Assembly: GCA_023439545.1 (NCBI GenBank)
Contig: JAEXNT010000043.1
Coordinates: 112,201-176,200 of the forward strand
DNA from: Bacillota bacterium
Lineage (GTDB): Bacteria > Bacillota > Clostridia > Acetivibrionales > DTU013
Direction: 5' to 3'
Length of the DNA stretch: 64,000 nt
Part shown: piece by piece, positions 1 to 9,686 of the stretch
Position numbering within the stretch: position 1 is the stretch's first letter
How the letters are laid out: every line of letters begins with the position of its first letter
Translations under genes and position numbers: made by a program
The notes under the pieces: generated by a model
What the model saw: only the letters and a program-made list of their open reading frames with translations
Database searches by the model: none
What the model was told of the DNA's origin: nothing

Positions 1-675
1 AAGTATTTTCCCGGAAGCCAGCAATTCCGCAGCTTTTTTCACTATACCGAAGGAGTGCGAACATCCGTCATTATATGTCTCTATAACCGTACCGTCCATA
101 TCGAGCAGCAGCATACCGGGCCCACAAGCTTCACAGCATACCGGCTGAGCATGGTAGCGTCTGTCCGCCGGATCTCTGTACTGAACATTGCATTCATTGC
201 ACATGTCAAAGCCGCCCATGGTCGTATTGGGCCTGTCGTAAGGAATATCACGGATTATCGTATACCTGGGGCCGCAATTGGTACAGTTAATGAACGGGTA
301 CAGGAAACGGCGGTTCGAAGGCTCGAACAGCTCGCGCCTGCAATCGGCGCAGGTTGAAATATCAGGAGAGATCAGCGTATTCGGGATTTCGTCGGGACTG
401 CTTTCCCTGATGCAAAAATCATCATAGCCTGCAGGCTCGAGCCTCAGGGTCTTTATAGTTTCTATACGCGACAGTGCGGGAGCTTCCTTGGAAAGACGGT
501 CGATAAAAGACCCGATGGAATCGGGAGTGCCCTCCGCATCTATGAGCACACCGGAAGACGTATTTCTGACTTCACCCTTCAGTTCAAGGCTTTGGGCAAG
601 TTTATAGATAAACGGTCTGAAGCCGACACCCTGTACAATGCCATTGACTTCTATCCTGTATCGTTCAAGTTCCAT
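1..675 (-). CDS. hypF: Carbamoyltransferase HypF, N-terminal part (cut by window edge)
   Basis: The 225 visible residues carry the start of HypF, which makes the carbamoyl/cyanide ligand precursor during [NiFe] hydrogenase maturation in the cytoplasm. An acylphosphatase domain comes first (about residues 1-90, motif GVQGVGFRPF-like: IVQGVGFRPF). The paired HypF zinc-finger cysteines follow: CADC, CTNCGPR, CNEC with YRDPADRRYHAQP, and CEACGP. The YrdC-like and Kae1-like catalytic domains would lie left of base 1. The ATG at 675 overlaps the end of ribF by 11 bases, so the gene is probably translated from the same mRNA. Family assignment is secure; whether the rest is intact cannot be seen. Confidence 0.93.
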   Translation of the reverse strand, partial: MELERYRIEVNGIVQGVGFRPFIYKLAQSLELKGEVRNTSSGVLIDAEGTPDSIGSFIDRLSKEAPALSRIETIKTLRLEPAGYDDFCIRESSPDEIPNTLISPDISTCADCRRELFEPSNRRFLYPFINCTNCGPRYTIIRDIPYDRPNTTMGGFDMCNECNVQYRDPADRRYHAQPVCCEACGPGMLLLDMDGTVIETYNDGCSHSFGIVKKAAELLASGKIL

Positions 676-1603
676 TGAGATCGAAAAACTCCTTTGCAGC
701 CTGGACGTCCCTGCGTATCTGTGCTGAAAGCTCCTCTGCGTTTTTAAATTTTTTCTCGTTGCGAAGCTTCGAAAGAAAAAAGACTTCTATGCTGCTTCTG
801 TAAATGTCCCTGTCGAAGTTGAGTATATGCGTTTCGGCGCTTATCCTCTCAATATCCCCGAAGGTCGGGTTAAGGCCGATATTGGTCAGGCTGCTGTAAA
901 ACTCGCCGTTGTAAAGCGTTTTTGTGATATAGACGCCTTTATGCGGCATGATGAGGTATTCCTCCGGGTGAAGGTTCGCAGTAGGAAAGCCGATCCTTCG
1001 CCCCAGACGTTTTCCGTCCATTACCTCGCCGGTTATGGAATAATGTCTGCCAAGCAGCCTGAATACGCTTTCCATATCGCCTTTTGCGACATACTCACGG
1101 ATCGCGGTGCTGCTGACCACCTCGTTGTCCACCTTTACGGGCGGTATCACGATGACCTTGAAATTGTATTTCCTGCCGAGTTCCCTGAGGAGATTTACGT
1201 CGCCCTGCCCCATGTAGCCGAACCTGTAATTGAAGCCTGCCACGACGAGCCTTGCGCCGAGCCTGTCCAGCAAAACCTCGCGAACGAAGTTCTCCGGTTT
1301 CAACCTCGAGAAGTTTTCGTCGAATTCGTCAAAATACAGGTAATCGAGCGGTGTTCCCTCCAATAGCCGTATCCTTTTGCCAACAGTCGTCAGAAGCGGT
1401 GTGAACAGCTTTTTTCTGAGTATGTTTTCGGGGTGTTTGGTAAAAGTGTAAATTATGGAATGGAGGCCGTTTATCCTGGCCTCGTTCGTCAAAGTGTTGA
1501 TAAGCGCCATATGGCCGACATGAAGGCCATCGAAGTTGCCAAGGCCTACGGCTGTAGTGCGTTCTGCAATCGTCTCATTTTCATTTCCGAATATCGTTCT
1601 CAT
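665..1603 (-). CDS. ribF: Bifunctional riboflavin kinase / FAD synthetase RibF
   Basis: RibF phosphorylates riboflavin to FMN and adenylates FMN to FAD in the cytoplasm. The N-terminal nucleotidyltransferase domain shows GNFDGLHVGH near residue 22 and SSTAIREYV near residue 165. The C-terminal flavokinase domain shows RRIGFPTANL and GVYITK around residues 203-227. At 312 residues it has the usual family length. It follows truB, as is common in Bacillota, but a 158-bp hairpin element occupies most of the 186-base gap. The stop codon overlaps the start of hypF. Confidence 0.96.
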   Translation of the reverse strand: MRTIFGNENETIAERTTAVGLGNFDGLHVGHMALINTLTNEARINGLHSIIYTFTKHPENILRKKLFTPLLTTVGKRIRLLEGTPLDYLYFDEFDENFSRLKPENFVREVLLDRLGARLVVAGFNYRFGYMGQGDVNLLRELGRKYNFKVIVIPPVKVDNEVVSSTAIREYVAKGDMESVFRLLGRHYSITGEVMDGKRLGRRIGFPTANLHPEEYLIMPHKGVYITKTLYNGEFYSSLTNIGLNPTFGDIERISAETHILNFDRDIYRSSIEVFFLSKLRNEKKFKNAEELSAQIRRDVQAAKEFFDLNGT

Positions 1604-1624
1604 ATACAGCCCCCCAGGCTGTTA

Positions 1625-1782
1625 GTACAATGTTCGGCATATCTGGGCACATAATTTGGGTTTATTTTTCCAGAGTACTGCGTTGTCGTCAGTCGGAATA
1701 AAACAATTATTCCTCCTTCCTCCGCCTTGTACTCCAAAAGAATTCACTCCAAATTACGCACCCAATATACCGAACATCGTAC
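1625..1782 (-). repeat. 158-bp near-palindromic hairpin element between truB and ribF
   Basis: The two arms (1625-1701 and 1707-1782) are imperfect inverted repeats with outer ends GTACAATGTTCGG and CCGAACATCGTAC and an apex GGAATAA-AACAA-TTATTCC. The first 35 or so pairs are almost continuous. Read as minus-strand RNA, most arm differences become G-U pairs; read as plus-strand RNA they become A-C mismatches. The element starts seven bases after the truB stop. It could be a MITE, a structured RNA or a processing/termination signal; I see no clear target-site duplication. Confidence 0.75.
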
Positions 1783-1789
1783 AGTGCAG

Positions 1790-2695
1790 TCATATAAAGA
1801 ATTTTTTTACTTTCAGGCGCCATGCGCCGCCCGTTACATTCACGGTTCCGAGCGCCATAAAATTGCCGGAAGCGCCGTATACCCGCAGTGTATCAGGTGG
1901 GACAAGGTCTCTGTCCCTCTGTCCCATTATATCTATTTCAACACCATTCCTGAATTTTTTCTCTTCTATTTCATCGAGGGTATAGCTTTCATACTGCATG
2001 AAAACCGTATCCGCATCCAGCAAAACCGATCTCAGCGATCCGTCCCTTTTCCTACGCTCAAGCTCCTCGAGCGTAACAGCCAAATCAATATCGAAGGGTC
2101 CCGCTCTTTTTCTCAGAAGAAAGGACATGTGTCCCCCACATCCCAGCAGTTCGCCTATATCTGCGCACAAAGTCCTTATATACGTACCCTTCGAACAATG
2201 TACGTCGAGCAGTGCGCGAACTCCTCCGGAACGGTCGATGTCGACTACGTCTGCTGAATATATAACGACATTCCTGCGCTCGCGTTCCACCTCGGCGCCT
2301 TCCCTTGCCAGATCATAAAGCCTTTTTCCGTCGATTCTGAGCGCCGAGTACATCGGCGGCAGCTGTGAGTAACTGCCGGTAAAGGAGTTCACCGCTTTCC
2401 TTATATCTTCATCGCTACAGACAGGATCAGCCGAAGATACGGCTTTACCTGTCGAATCCTGCGTGTCCGTAGCTATTCCAAGCGTTAGCTCCGCCCTGTA
2501 GTATTTATCCTTTTCCATCATGAATTCTATGGCCTTCGTAGCCTTGCCCAGACATACCGGAAGAACTCCCGCAGCTAGCGGATCCAACGTCCCGGCGTGC
2601 CCGATCTTCCTTGTGCCGAGCATTCCCCGTAAAAGCGCGACCACATCAAAGGACGTCATTCCCGGCGGTTTCAGTATGTTCAGAATACCATCCAT
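1790..2695 (-). CDS. truB: tRNA pseudouridine(55) synthase TruB
   Basis: TruB converts U55 of the T-loop of tRNAs to pseudouridine. The N-terminus has the family opening GILNILKPPGMTSFDVV. The catalytic aspartate is in GHAGTLDPLAAGVLPV near residue 40, and RIDGKRLYDLAR and GTYIRTLCADIG follow. Length (301 residues) is normal. It starts one base after nrnA ends and belongs to the rbfA-nrnA-truB-ribF block. The 158-bp hairpin lies directly after its stop codon. Confidence 0.97.
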   Translation of the reverse strand: MDGILNILKPPGMTSFDVVALLRGMLGTRKIGHAGTLDPLAAGVLPVCLGKATKAIEFMMEKDKYYRAELTLGIATDTQDSTGKAVSSADPVCSDEDIRKAVNSFTGSYSQLPPMYSALRIDGKRLYDLAREGAEVERERRNVVIYSADVVDIDRSGGVRALLDVHCSKGTYIRTLCADIGELLGCGGHMSFLLRKRAGPFDIDLAVTLEELERRKRDGSLRSVLLDADTVFMQYESYTLDEIEEKKFRNGVEIDIMGQRDRDLVPPDTLRVYGASGNFMALGTVNVTGGAWRLKVKKFFI

Positions 2696-2696
2696 A

Positions 2697-3692
2697 TCAG
2701 AGTGCTTCCTTCAGGTCATTAATAACAGCTTCCTTTACCTGTTCCAATACGCCGGTCGTGGTAAAGCCGGCAGCTCTTTTGTGTCCTCCTCCGGAATGCC
2801 TGGCCGCAATAGTAGCTACGTCGACATAATTGTTCGAACGAAGGTTGACTTTGATTTCTCCGCTTTCCAGCTGTCTCAGCATCGCAGCTGCCTCGACGCC
2901 CCGTATGTTCCTTGCGACATTTATGATCCCGTCGCTGTCTTCCTCCCTGGCTTCCGAGTTCCTGATCATTTCATTCGTAACGGCCATTATGGCCAGCTTT
3001 CCATCCTCGAAGAGTTCCAGATTCCTTATGGCGGCGCCCGTCAGCTTTACCTTTCCAAAGGAACTGACGTCGAATACCCTCTGCGATATATCTGCTACAT
3101 CTACTCCCAGCCTGATAAGTTCTGCAGCAATCTCGTGCGTATGCGGCGTTGTGTTGCTGTAGCGGAACCCTCCCGTATCAGTAGAGATGGCTGCGTATAG
3201 GCTTGTTGCGGCGTCTTTCCCGGGCTTAAGCCCCAGAAGCCCTATCAGTTCAAATATGATCTCACCTGTGGCGGATGCTCCCGTATCGGTGTGATTCAAC
3301 GCTGCGAAGCCTGTATTTGTTTGATGATGGTCTATATTTACCGTTTTTTCTGCGGCGTCAAACACTTTTTTTCTGGTTCCGAGCCTTTCGAGATCTCCGC
3401 AGTCGAGTGCGACTACAAGGTCATAACGCCGGTTATGCGATTTGATCCAAGGATCCGTCGCTCCGGAAGCCGTAGTTTCCTCATAGACCGAAGAAAATTC
3501 GATCCCCGGCAGAAAGGAATAAATAATCGGAACGTTTTCATCTAGCAGAACTTCTGCCTTTTTACCCATGCCGGTCAATACCAGAGCAAGCGCGAAGGAA
3601 GATCCCAGTGCGTCGCCGTCAGCCGTTACGTGAGGCAGAATGGCAATATTTTCAGAAGCTTTTACTTCTTCGGCAATACGGTCTAGCACCAC
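2697..3692 (-). CDS. nrnA: DHH-family oligoribonuclease / pAp phosphatase NrnA
   Basis: This is a DHH/DHHA1 phosphoesterase of the NrnA type. The family degrades short oligoribonucleotides and often dephosphorylates 3'-phosphoadenosine 5'-phosphate. Metal-binding motifs are visible: HVTADGDALGSS near residue 22, ALDCGD near residue 115, NIDHHQTNTGF (the DHH signature) near residue 138, and the DHHA1 motif GGGHKRAAGF near residue 300. It abuts rbfA and truB with 0-1 base spacing, the usual arrangement in Bacillota. Confidence 0.93.
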   Translation of the reverse strand: MVLDRIAEEVKASENIAILPHVTADGDALGSSFALALVLTGMGKKAEVLLDENVPIIYSFLPGIEFSSVYEETTASGATDPWIKSHNRRYDLVVALDCGDLERLGTRKKVFDAAEKTVNIDHHQTNTGFAALNHTDTGASATGEIIFELIGLLGLKPGKDAATSLYAAISTDTGGFRYSNTTPHTHEIAAELIRLGVDVADISQRVFDVSSFGKVKLTGAAIRNLELFEDGKLAIMAVTNEMIRNSEAREEDSDGIINVARNIRGVEAAAMLRQLESGEIKVNLRSNNYVDVATIAARHSGGGHKRAAGFTTTGVLEQVKEAVINDLKEAL

Positions 3693-4046
3693 TTAATCCT
3701 CCTGTTTTCCGCGAACCGTATCATTTATGAGCTTTGTGATATAAACGCCGCGTTCTATCGAATCATCGAGCTCGAAAATAAGCTCCGGAGTATACCTAAG
3801 CTGCATTCTATGTCCGACTTCACGCCTGATGAAGCCCGCTGCGCTCTTAAGTCCCTGCAGGGCATTCTTTTTATCCTCGTCAGTTCCAAGCACGCTTATG
3901 TAAATCTTTGCATAGCGCAGATCACGCGTGACTTCCGCAGTCGTGATACTTATCATTTGCGGCAGCCTTGGATCCTTCAGTTCATTGCGGATTATCGAGC
4001 TGACTTCCTTCCTCATTTCCTCCGATATTCTGTCAGTCCTGTCCAA
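3693..4046 (-). CDS. rbfA: Ribosome-binding factor A
   Basis: RbfA is a KH-type protein that binds the 30S subunit during late 16S rRNA 5'-end maturation. The 117-residue length is typical, and the family segments EMRKEVSSIIRNELKDPR (N-terminal) and AKIYISVLG (middle) are clear. It follows infB after a 136-base gap that contains a strong hairpin, and its stop is adjacent to the nrnA start. Confidence 0.95.
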   Translation of the reverse strand: MDRTDRISEEMRKEVSSIIRNELKDPRLPQMISITTAEVTRDLRYAKIYISVLGTDEDKKNALQGLKSAAGFIRREVGHRMQLRYTPELIFELDDSIERGVYITKLINDTVRGKQED

Positions 4047-4112
4047 TCAGATCACTCCTTCCCCGACAATTCAACGGCGCACCGGGCGCCTTCGATTTGT
4101 CCTTTTAAAACC

Positions 4113-4150
4113 AAAAAGGCCGGACAGACGGTTTTACCGCCCGTCCAGCC
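4113..4150 (-). terminator. Intrinsic terminator or attenuator between infB and rbfA
   Basis: On the minus strand a 14-pair stem (GGCTGGACGGGCGG with CCGTCTGTCCGGCC, three G-U pairs) closes a 5-base loop and is followed by five U residues (4117-4113). It lies 33 bases downstream of the infB stop and 67 bases before rbfA, so it may reduce read-through from infB to rbfA rather than end the operon. Confidence 0.7.
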
Positions 4151-4182
4151 TGTTGTGTGCCTTGAAGAGCTATTCCCAAAGC

Positions 4183-7100
4183 TTATTTCTTTACTTCTTC
4201 CATCGTATAAGATTCTATTATATCATTTTCCTTGATATCATTGAACCTTTCCAGCGACAAACCGCATTCGAAGCCCTGCGCTACTTCCTTGGCATCATCC
4301 TTGAAGCGTTTGAGAGAAGCAAGCTTACCTTCGAATATTACGATACCGTCGCGGATGACACGTACGTCGTTGGTCCTGTTTATCTTACCGTCGAGTACGT
4401 AGCAGCCTGCGATCGAACCGACGCCGGAGACCTTGAATATCTGTCTTATCTCAGTATGCCCCAATACGACCTCTTTAAACGTAGGCTCTAGCATACCCTT
4501 CATGGCAGCCTGGATATCATCGATGGCATTGTATATGACCCTGTACAGTCTCATGTCAACGCCTGCATTCTGCGCAGCTTCTGCAACGTTCGTACCGGGC
4601 CTGACATTGAAGCCTATTATGATGGCATTCGATACGCTGGCCAAGGTCACGTCGTATTCTGTAATTGCGCCAACGCCGCCGTGTATGACATTGATCCTGA
4701 CTTCCTCGTTCGAAAGCTTTTCAAGCGATTGCTTCACCGCTTCGACAGAGCCCTGGACGTCCGCCTTTATGATAAGATTGAGGTCCTTTACCTTGCCTTC
4801 CTGTATCTGTTTGAACAGATCGTCGAGCGAAACCTTTGCAGTGACGTGCATCTGCTCTTCCTTTTGCTTCTGCCTTCTCTTTTCCGCGAGCTGCTTAGCA
4901 GTCTTTTCATCCTTTATGGCATAGAACACTTCGCCTGCTTCCGGTACGTCGGGGAGTCCGAGTATCTCTACGGGTGTCGAAGGTCCTGCGCTCTTTACCG
5001 CACTGCCCTTATCATCTACCATTGCCCTTATCCTGCCCACTGTAGCGCCGGTCACTATGGAATCGCCAACGTTCAGCGTTCCTCTTTGCACCAGTACGGT
5101 CGCGAGAGGACCTCTGTTATTATCGAGTTTGGACTCAATAACTGTTCCCTTCGCCTGCCTTGTCGGATCAGCCTTGAGTTCGAGCATATCCGCGGTAAGC
5201 AGCACCATTTCGAGCAGTTGGTTGATATTCTCGCGTTTCTTTGCCGAGATGTTCACACATATGGTTTCTCCGCCCCATTCCTCTGAGACGAGACCGTACT
5301 GCATGAGCTCCTGCTTTACCTTATCCGGGTTAGCTCCCGGTTTGTCGATCTTGTTAACGGCTACTATGATACTTACATTGGCAGCCTTCGCGTGGTTTAT
5401 TGCCTCTACGGTCTGCGGCATGACGCCATCGTCTGCAGCTACCACAAGTATCGCTATATCGGTGACCTGCGCTCCCCTGGCCCTCATTGCCGTAAATGCC
5501 TCATGGCCCGGGGTGTCGAGGAATGTGATCTTCCTTCCGTTTATTTCAACGGTTGACGCACCTATATGCTGCGTGATACCGCCCGCTTCGATGTCGATAA
5601 CATGCGTCGACCTGATGGCGTCGAGAAGCGAAGTCTTGCCGTGGTCGACGTGTCCCATGACAACTACTACCGGAGGCCTTGCCTCAAGCTTATCCGGATC
5701 TCCCTGCTCGGCATCGTCGAACAGTATATCCTCCTCGTTGACCACAACCGCCTTCTCTGTTTTTACGCCGTATTCCTCAGCTATTACGGTTGCGGTATCG
5801 AAATCGACCTCCTGGTTCAAGGTCGCCATCATTCCGTAAACCATCAGCTTCTTTATAATTTCGGTAGAAGTCTTCTTCAAGGCTTCCGCCAGATCCTTCA
5901 CCGTGACGCTTTCCGGTATTGTAATGGAAGTAAGCACGGCCCTCTGAGGAATGTGCCTTGCCGGCATTTCCCTGTCTTTTCTGGGTCTGCCGAGCTTCTT
6001 CTTCTTGGAATCCGATTCGTCGTAAAATTCATTCAATATGAAATCTTCCGAGAGTATCTCCGAAACGCCCTTTTTCTCGGCCAGACCAATATTTGTCGGT
6101 TTAAATCTCTTATTGGGCTTGGAAGGCTGCACCTTTGGCGCTTCCTTCCTCTGCTCCCTCTTGACGTCCTTATCCTGATCCTTTCCGATAAATTCACGTC
6201 TGCTTTCACTTCTCTGGGAACCGAGTTCCTCTTTCTGAGCATCGGAAAGCTCCGGTTTTGGAATGTCAAGGCCCCTGTTTCCCGGACGGAAGCCGGGTCT
6301 GTCGCCCTGAGGCCTATTGCCCTGGTACGGCGGTCTGTCGCCCTGTGGCCTGTTGCCCTGGTACGGCGGCCTGTCGCCCTGTGGCCTATTGCCCTGGTAT
6401 GGCGGCCTGTCGCCCTGTGGCCTGCTGCCCTGGTACGGCGGTCTGTCGCCATACGGCCTGTTGCCCTGGTACGGCGGCCTGTCGCCCTGTGGCCTGTTGC
6501 CCTGATACGGCGGCCTGTCGCCCTGAGGCCTGTTGCCCTGATACGGCGGTCTGTCGCCCTGTGGCCTGCTGCCCTGATACGGCGGTCTGTCGCCCTGAGG
6601 CCTGTTGCCCTGATACGGCGGCCTGTCGCCCTGAGGCCTGTCGCTCTGGTACGACGGTCTGTCGCCCTGAGGCCTGTCGCTCTGGTACGACGGTCTGTCG
6701 CCCTGAGGCCTGTCGCTCTGGTATGATGGTCTGTCGCCCTGCGGTCTGTCGCTCTGGTATGACGGTCTGTCGCCCTGTGGTCTGTCGCTCTGGTACGACG
6801 GTCTGTCGCCCTGAGGCCTGTCACTCTGGTACGACGGCTTTGTGTCATTGTTATCCGTTTCCCGCGTCTTCTCTTCCTGCACTGCAGCGCCGGTTTGTAC
6901 TGAGGTTCTATCGCCTTCGGCTTGTGGTCTGCCAGCCTGTGTATCCATATCTGCGGATTTTCCGATTTCCGCTCTACTATCCTGCGCTCTGGTCTCTTTC
7001 TGAACTTCATTTTCAGGCTGCACGGATGACTCCTGTCTCCCCGTTTCCACAGCTGCGGCGGATTTTATCGTTTCATTCTGGGCATTTGCTTTTTCATCCT

Positions 7101-7821
7101 TTTTGACCTGCACACTATCCATGGCCATCAGTTTCTGATCAACAGACGGCTGCGGCTTAATGGACCTTGCAGCTGCCTGGACCGTATCCTTCGAGGTAGA
7201 AGCCTGCGCCTCATGCTTTGCGTACGGCGTTTTTTCCGAGGTTTTTTCCGAGGTATGCGGTCCTGCATTCTGCATGTCTCGTGCGGTAGCGTCCTGCGCC
7301 TTCCTCGGCGGTTGTACCGGTATATTCGTATAATCGTTTCTGCCCTTTCTCACAAATCCTGCGAGCAGACCCGAGTTTGAATCTGAAGACCTAATATATT
7401 CATTCCTTCTGTCGTTTCTATCGTTTCTATCGTTTCTATCGTTTCTGTCATTTCTGTCAGTTCTTCCGCCTCTTACATCGCCCTTCTGATAATCGTTTCT
7501 TCCGGTATCCCTCGTGTCGTTCCTGCTGTTGATGATGACTTCGGTCGTCCTGATTATGCGGGGGGCGTTTTTTACATCCTTCTTGACTTCGGGCTTAGGC
7601 TGTACAGGGACCTGAGGAGCCGCTTTCTTTTCTTCGCCGTCATCCTTTTTTTCTGCATGCTTGATGATGCCGATATGCTTATACAGCGCATCCAATTCAT
7701 TATCCTCAAGCAGGCTCATATGATTTTTTACGACGACATTGACTTCCGCAAGCTTTTCCATCAGCCTTTTGCTCGTTGTATTCAATTCCTTTGCCAGTTC
7801 ATATACTCTAACCTTTTCCAA
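4183..7821 (-). CDS. infB: Translation initiation factor IF-2 with a long repetitive N-terminus
   Basis: IF2 is the GTPase that brings fMet-tRNA to the 30S subunit and promotes subunit joining. The G motifs [18 protein letters not shown] and NKIDKPGAN lie near residues 716-830, with the IF2 C-terminal domains after them. An IF2N-type segment starts the protein ([20 protein letters not shown]) and a second ([19 protein letters not shown]) precedes the G domain. At 1212 residues it is longer than most IF2 proteins. The excess is a linker with an RND repeat (7420-7470) and a 15-copy 12-residue repeat. It starts two bases after ylxQ. Confidence 0.97.
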   Translation of the reverse strand: MEKVRVYELAKELNTTSKRLMEKLAEVNVVVKNHMSLLEDNELDALYKHIGIIKHAEKKDDGEEKKAAPQVPVQPKPEVKKDVKNAPRIIRTTEVIINSRNDTRDTGRNDYQKGDVRGGRTDRNDRNDRNDRNDRNDRRNEYIRSSDSNSGLLAGFVRKGRNDYTNIPVQPPRKAQDATARDMQNAGPHTSEKTSEKTPYAKHEAQASTSKDTVQAAARSIKPQPSVDQKLMAMDSVQVKKDEKANAQNETIKSAAAVETGRQESSVQPENEVQKETRAQDSRAEIGKSADMDTQAGRPQAEGDRTSVQTGAAVQEEKTRETDNNDTKPSYQSDRPQGDRPSYQSDRPQGDRPSYQSDRPQGDRPSYQSDRPQGDRPSYQSDRPQGDRPSYQSDRPQGDRPPYQGNRPQGDRPPYQGSRPQGDRPPYQGNRPQGDRPPYQGNRPQGDRPPYQGNRPYGDRPPYQGSRPQGDRPPYQGNRPQGDRPPYQGNRPQGDRPPYQGNRPQGDRPGFRPGNRGLDIPKPELSDAQKEELGSQRSESRREFIGKDQDKDVKREQRKEAPKVQPSKPNKRFKPTNIGLAEKKGVSEILSEDFILNEFYDESDSKKKKLGRPRKDREMPARHIPQRAVLTSITIPESVTVKDLAEALKKTSTEIIKKLMVYGMMATLNQEVDFDTATVIAEEYGVKTEKAVVVNEEDILFDDAEQGDPDKLEARPPVVVVMGHVDHGKTSLLDAIRSTHVIDIEAGGITQHIGASTVEINGRKITFLDTPGHEAFTAMRARGAQVTDIAILVVAADDGVMPQTVEAINHAKAANVSIIVAVNKIDKPGANPDKVKQELMQYGLVSEEWGGETICVNISAKKRENINQLLEMVLLTADMLELKADPTRQAKGTVIESKLDNNRGPLATVLVQRGTLNVGDSIVTGATVGRIRAMVDDKGSAVKSAGPSTPVEILGLPDVPEAGEVFYAIKDEKTAKQLAEKRRQKQKEEQMHVTAKVSLDDLFKQIQEGKVKDLNLIIKADVQGSVEAVKQSLEKLSNEEVRINVIHGGVGAITEYDVTLASVSNAIIIGFNVRPGTNVAEAAQNAGVDMRLYRVIYNAIDDIQAAMKGMLEPTFKEVVLGHTEIRQIFKVSGVGSIAGCYVLDGKINRTNDVRVIRDGIVIFEGKLASLKRFKDDAKEVAQGFECGLSLERFNDIKENDIIESYTMEEVKK
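6299..6838 (-). repeat. 36-bp coding tandem repeat in infB (15 units)
   Basis: About 540 bases encode 15 copies of a 12-residue unit joined by PQGDRP. The six N-proximal units read SYQSDR and the nine C-proximal units read PYQGNR or PYQGSR; one joint has PYGDRP instead. All units keep the frame. The two sub-blocks differ in sequence but are uniform inside, which suggests separate recent expansions. The product is a disordered, arginine-rich linker. Confidence 0.95.
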
Positions 7822-7823
7822 AT

Positions 7824-8153
7824 CTATACACCCCCATGTTCTGTACCACGGTTATCGATCATTTCCATAAGATGCGCTGCAAAACCCCTTTCGGTTAGGG
7901 CAACCACGGAACGTACTGCCTTGCCGGTAAATTTCCCGAGCATCTCCTTCACTCCGAAGAACCTTATTTCCACGTCCCTGTAACTGCACATATCCCTGAA
8001 CCTCTTTTTGGTATTGTCCGAGGCATCGTCCGATACGATAACCAGGGATACCTTCCCGGTCTTGAGAGCCCTCTCGCAGGTTTCCTCGCCGGATACCACC
8101 CTGCCCGCCTTCATCGCAAGACCCAGAAAGGAATAAATCCTTTCAGTCATCAT
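7824..8153 (-). CDS. ylxQ: L7Ae-family ribosomal/K-turn RNA-binding protein YlxQ
   Basis: This 109-residue protein belongs to the L7Ae/L30e/Gadd45 family that binds kink-turn RNA. Family features are the start [20 protein letters not shown] and the segment [16 protein letters not shown]. Its place between ylxR and infB is the conserved nusA-ylxR-ylxQ-infB order of Bacillota. It overlaps ylxR by 11 bases, which suggests coupled translation. Confidence 0.92.
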   Translation of the reverse strand: MMTERIYSFLGLAMKAGRVVSGEETCERALKTGKVSLVIVSDDASDNTKKRFRDMCSYRDVEIRFFGVKEMLGKFTGKAVRSVVALTERGFAAHLMEMIDNRGTEHGGV

Positions 8154-8415
8154 TTCCCTCCAATTGCATTTTCAATGTATCATAAACAGTATCATCTATC
8201 CTGGCTTCAAATGCTTTTTCCAGTCTTTTGCCTTTCCTGGCCTTTTCGAAGCAATCCGCACTTTTGCAGATATACGCGCCTCTTCCTGCCTTTTTACCGG
8301 TGAAGTCGACGCTCGTGCTGCCTTCCTTGTCCCTGACTATCCTGATCAGTTCCTTTTTTGGTTTCATATCCTGACAACCCAGGCACATTCGTAAAGGCGC
8401 CTTTTTCTGCTTCAA
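8143..8415 (-). CDS. ylxR: YlxR/RnpM family RNA-binding protein (DUF448)
   Basis: The 90-residue protein has the YlxR signature RMCLGCQ, RIVRDKEG and GRGAYIC. Members bind RNA and have been linked to RNase P modulation in Bacillus. It lies between nusA (12 bases away) and ylxQ (overlapping), the standard location. Confidence 0.92.
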   Translation of the reverse strand: MKQKKAPLRMCLGCQDMKPKKELIRIVRDKEGSTSVDFTGKKAGRGAYICKSADCFEKARKGKRLEKAFEARIDDTVYDTLKMQLEGNDD

Positions 8416-8427
8416 TAAAGCTCACCC

Positions 8428-9633
8428 CTATTCCTGTTCTTCAGGTTCCCCGCCTGTGAAATCATACTGATCCTCCTGCGGTTCCTGCTCGTACCCGGCG
8501 GCGTCGTCGTTTTCCTTATCCCGTTCGTCGCCTTCATACTCATAATCGTCTTCATCGCTGTAATTGCTGTCCATATTGAACATCTGCTGTTCAATAGCGG
8601 CCCGAAGCTGCGATTCGCTCTTTATGTCAATCTTCCAGCCCGTCAATTTGGCTGCGAGCCTTGCGTTCTGCCCTTCCTTGCCTATAGCAAGTGAAAGCTG
8701 GAAGTCAGGTACTATTACCCTTGCAGATCTTTCATTCTCATTTACGTCCACCCTGACGACCTTCGCGGGGCTGAGACTGCTCGAAATATATTCCTCGGGG
8801 CTGCTGCTCCATTTGATGATATCAATCTTTTCGCCCCTGAGTTCATCCACTATCGCCTGTACCCTTATTCCCTTCTGGCCTACGCACGCGCCTACGGGAT
8901 CCACGTTGGGGTCTCTGGAATATACGGCGATCTTGGTTCTGGAACCTGCCTCTCTTGAGATGCTCTTAATCTCTACAGTGCCGTCATGAATCTCGGGCAC
9001 CTCAAGTTCAAAAAGCCTTTTCACCAACCCCGGGTGGGTTCTGGACAGCATGATCTGAGGTCCCTTTGTTGTCTTTTTCACTTCTACTATATATGTCTTG
9101 ATCCTGTCGTTGAACCTGTATTCCTCGTTAATGGTCTGCTCCGACGGAGCCATTACAGCCTCTGTCTTTCCCAAATCTATTATGATATTCTTTCTTTCGC
9201 TCCTCTGAATGATGCCGGTGACTATGTCGCCTTCCTTGTTGTAAAACTCATCGAATATGATTCCGCGTTCTGCCTCGCGAATCCTCTGCATGACGACCTG
9301 CTTTGCGGTTTGCGCGGCGATTCTCCCGAATTTTCTCGGCGTCACCTCAATCTCCGCTATATCGTCTTCTTCATATTTGCTATTCAGCTTCCTTGCTTCT
9401 TCAAGCGAAATATCGCCGTTTTCACTGTCGGGCGCCGATGTGACTTTTCTGAGTGCAAACACCCTTACATCTCCGGTTTGCTGATCAATAGTGATTTTCA
9501 CATTCTGAGTGGAACCGAAATTCCTTTTATAAGCCGAAATAAGGGCAGCTTCAATAGCTTCGATCAAAACATTCTTTTCGATCCCTTTTTCTTTTTCAAG
9601 CTGATCCAATGCCTGTATCAATTCTGCACTCAT
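8428..9633 (-). CDS. nusA: Transcription termination/antitermination protein NusA
   Basis: NusA binds RNA polymerase and modulates pausing, termination and antitermination. In order it has an N-terminal polymerase-binding domain, an S1 domain (about 135-200, GDIVTGIIQRSERKNIIIDLG), and two KH domains (about 205-345) with GACVGQKGIRVQAI and AIGKEGQNARLAAKLTGW. The last 50 residues are strongly acidic. At 401 residues it has the short Gram-positive form without the proteobacterial C-terminal repeats. Confidence 0.97.
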   Translation of the reverse strand: MSAELIQALDQLEKEKGIEKNVLIEAIEAALISAYKRNFGSTQNVKITIDQQTGDVRVFALRKVTSAPDSENGDISLEEARKLNSKYEEDDIAEIEVTPRKFGRIAAQTAKQVVMQRIREAERGIIFDEFYNKEGDIVTGIIQRSERKNIIIDLGKTEAVMAPSEQTINEEYRFNDRIKTYIVEVKKTTKGPQIMLSRTHPGLVKRLFELEVPEIHDGTVEIKSISREAGSRTKIAVYSRDPNVDPVGACVGQKGIRVQAIVDELRGEKIDIIKWSSSPEEYISSSLSPAKVVRVDVNENERSARVIVPDFQLSLAIGKEGQNARLAAKLTGWKIDIKSESQLRAAIEQQMFNMDSNYSDEDDYEYEGDERDKENDDAAGYEQEPQEDQYDFTGGEPEEQE

Positions 9634-9686
9634 ACTTTTACCTCCTGTAATACTCCGTTAAACGGAATAAACTTCATCAACCTGTA

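Noticed and set aside
6033..7010. 325-residue minus-strand ORF rich in [11 protein letters not shown], and plus-strand ORFs over the same bases
   Set aside because: They are shifted or antisense readings of the infB tandem repeat; a 36-bp repeat keeps all frames open.
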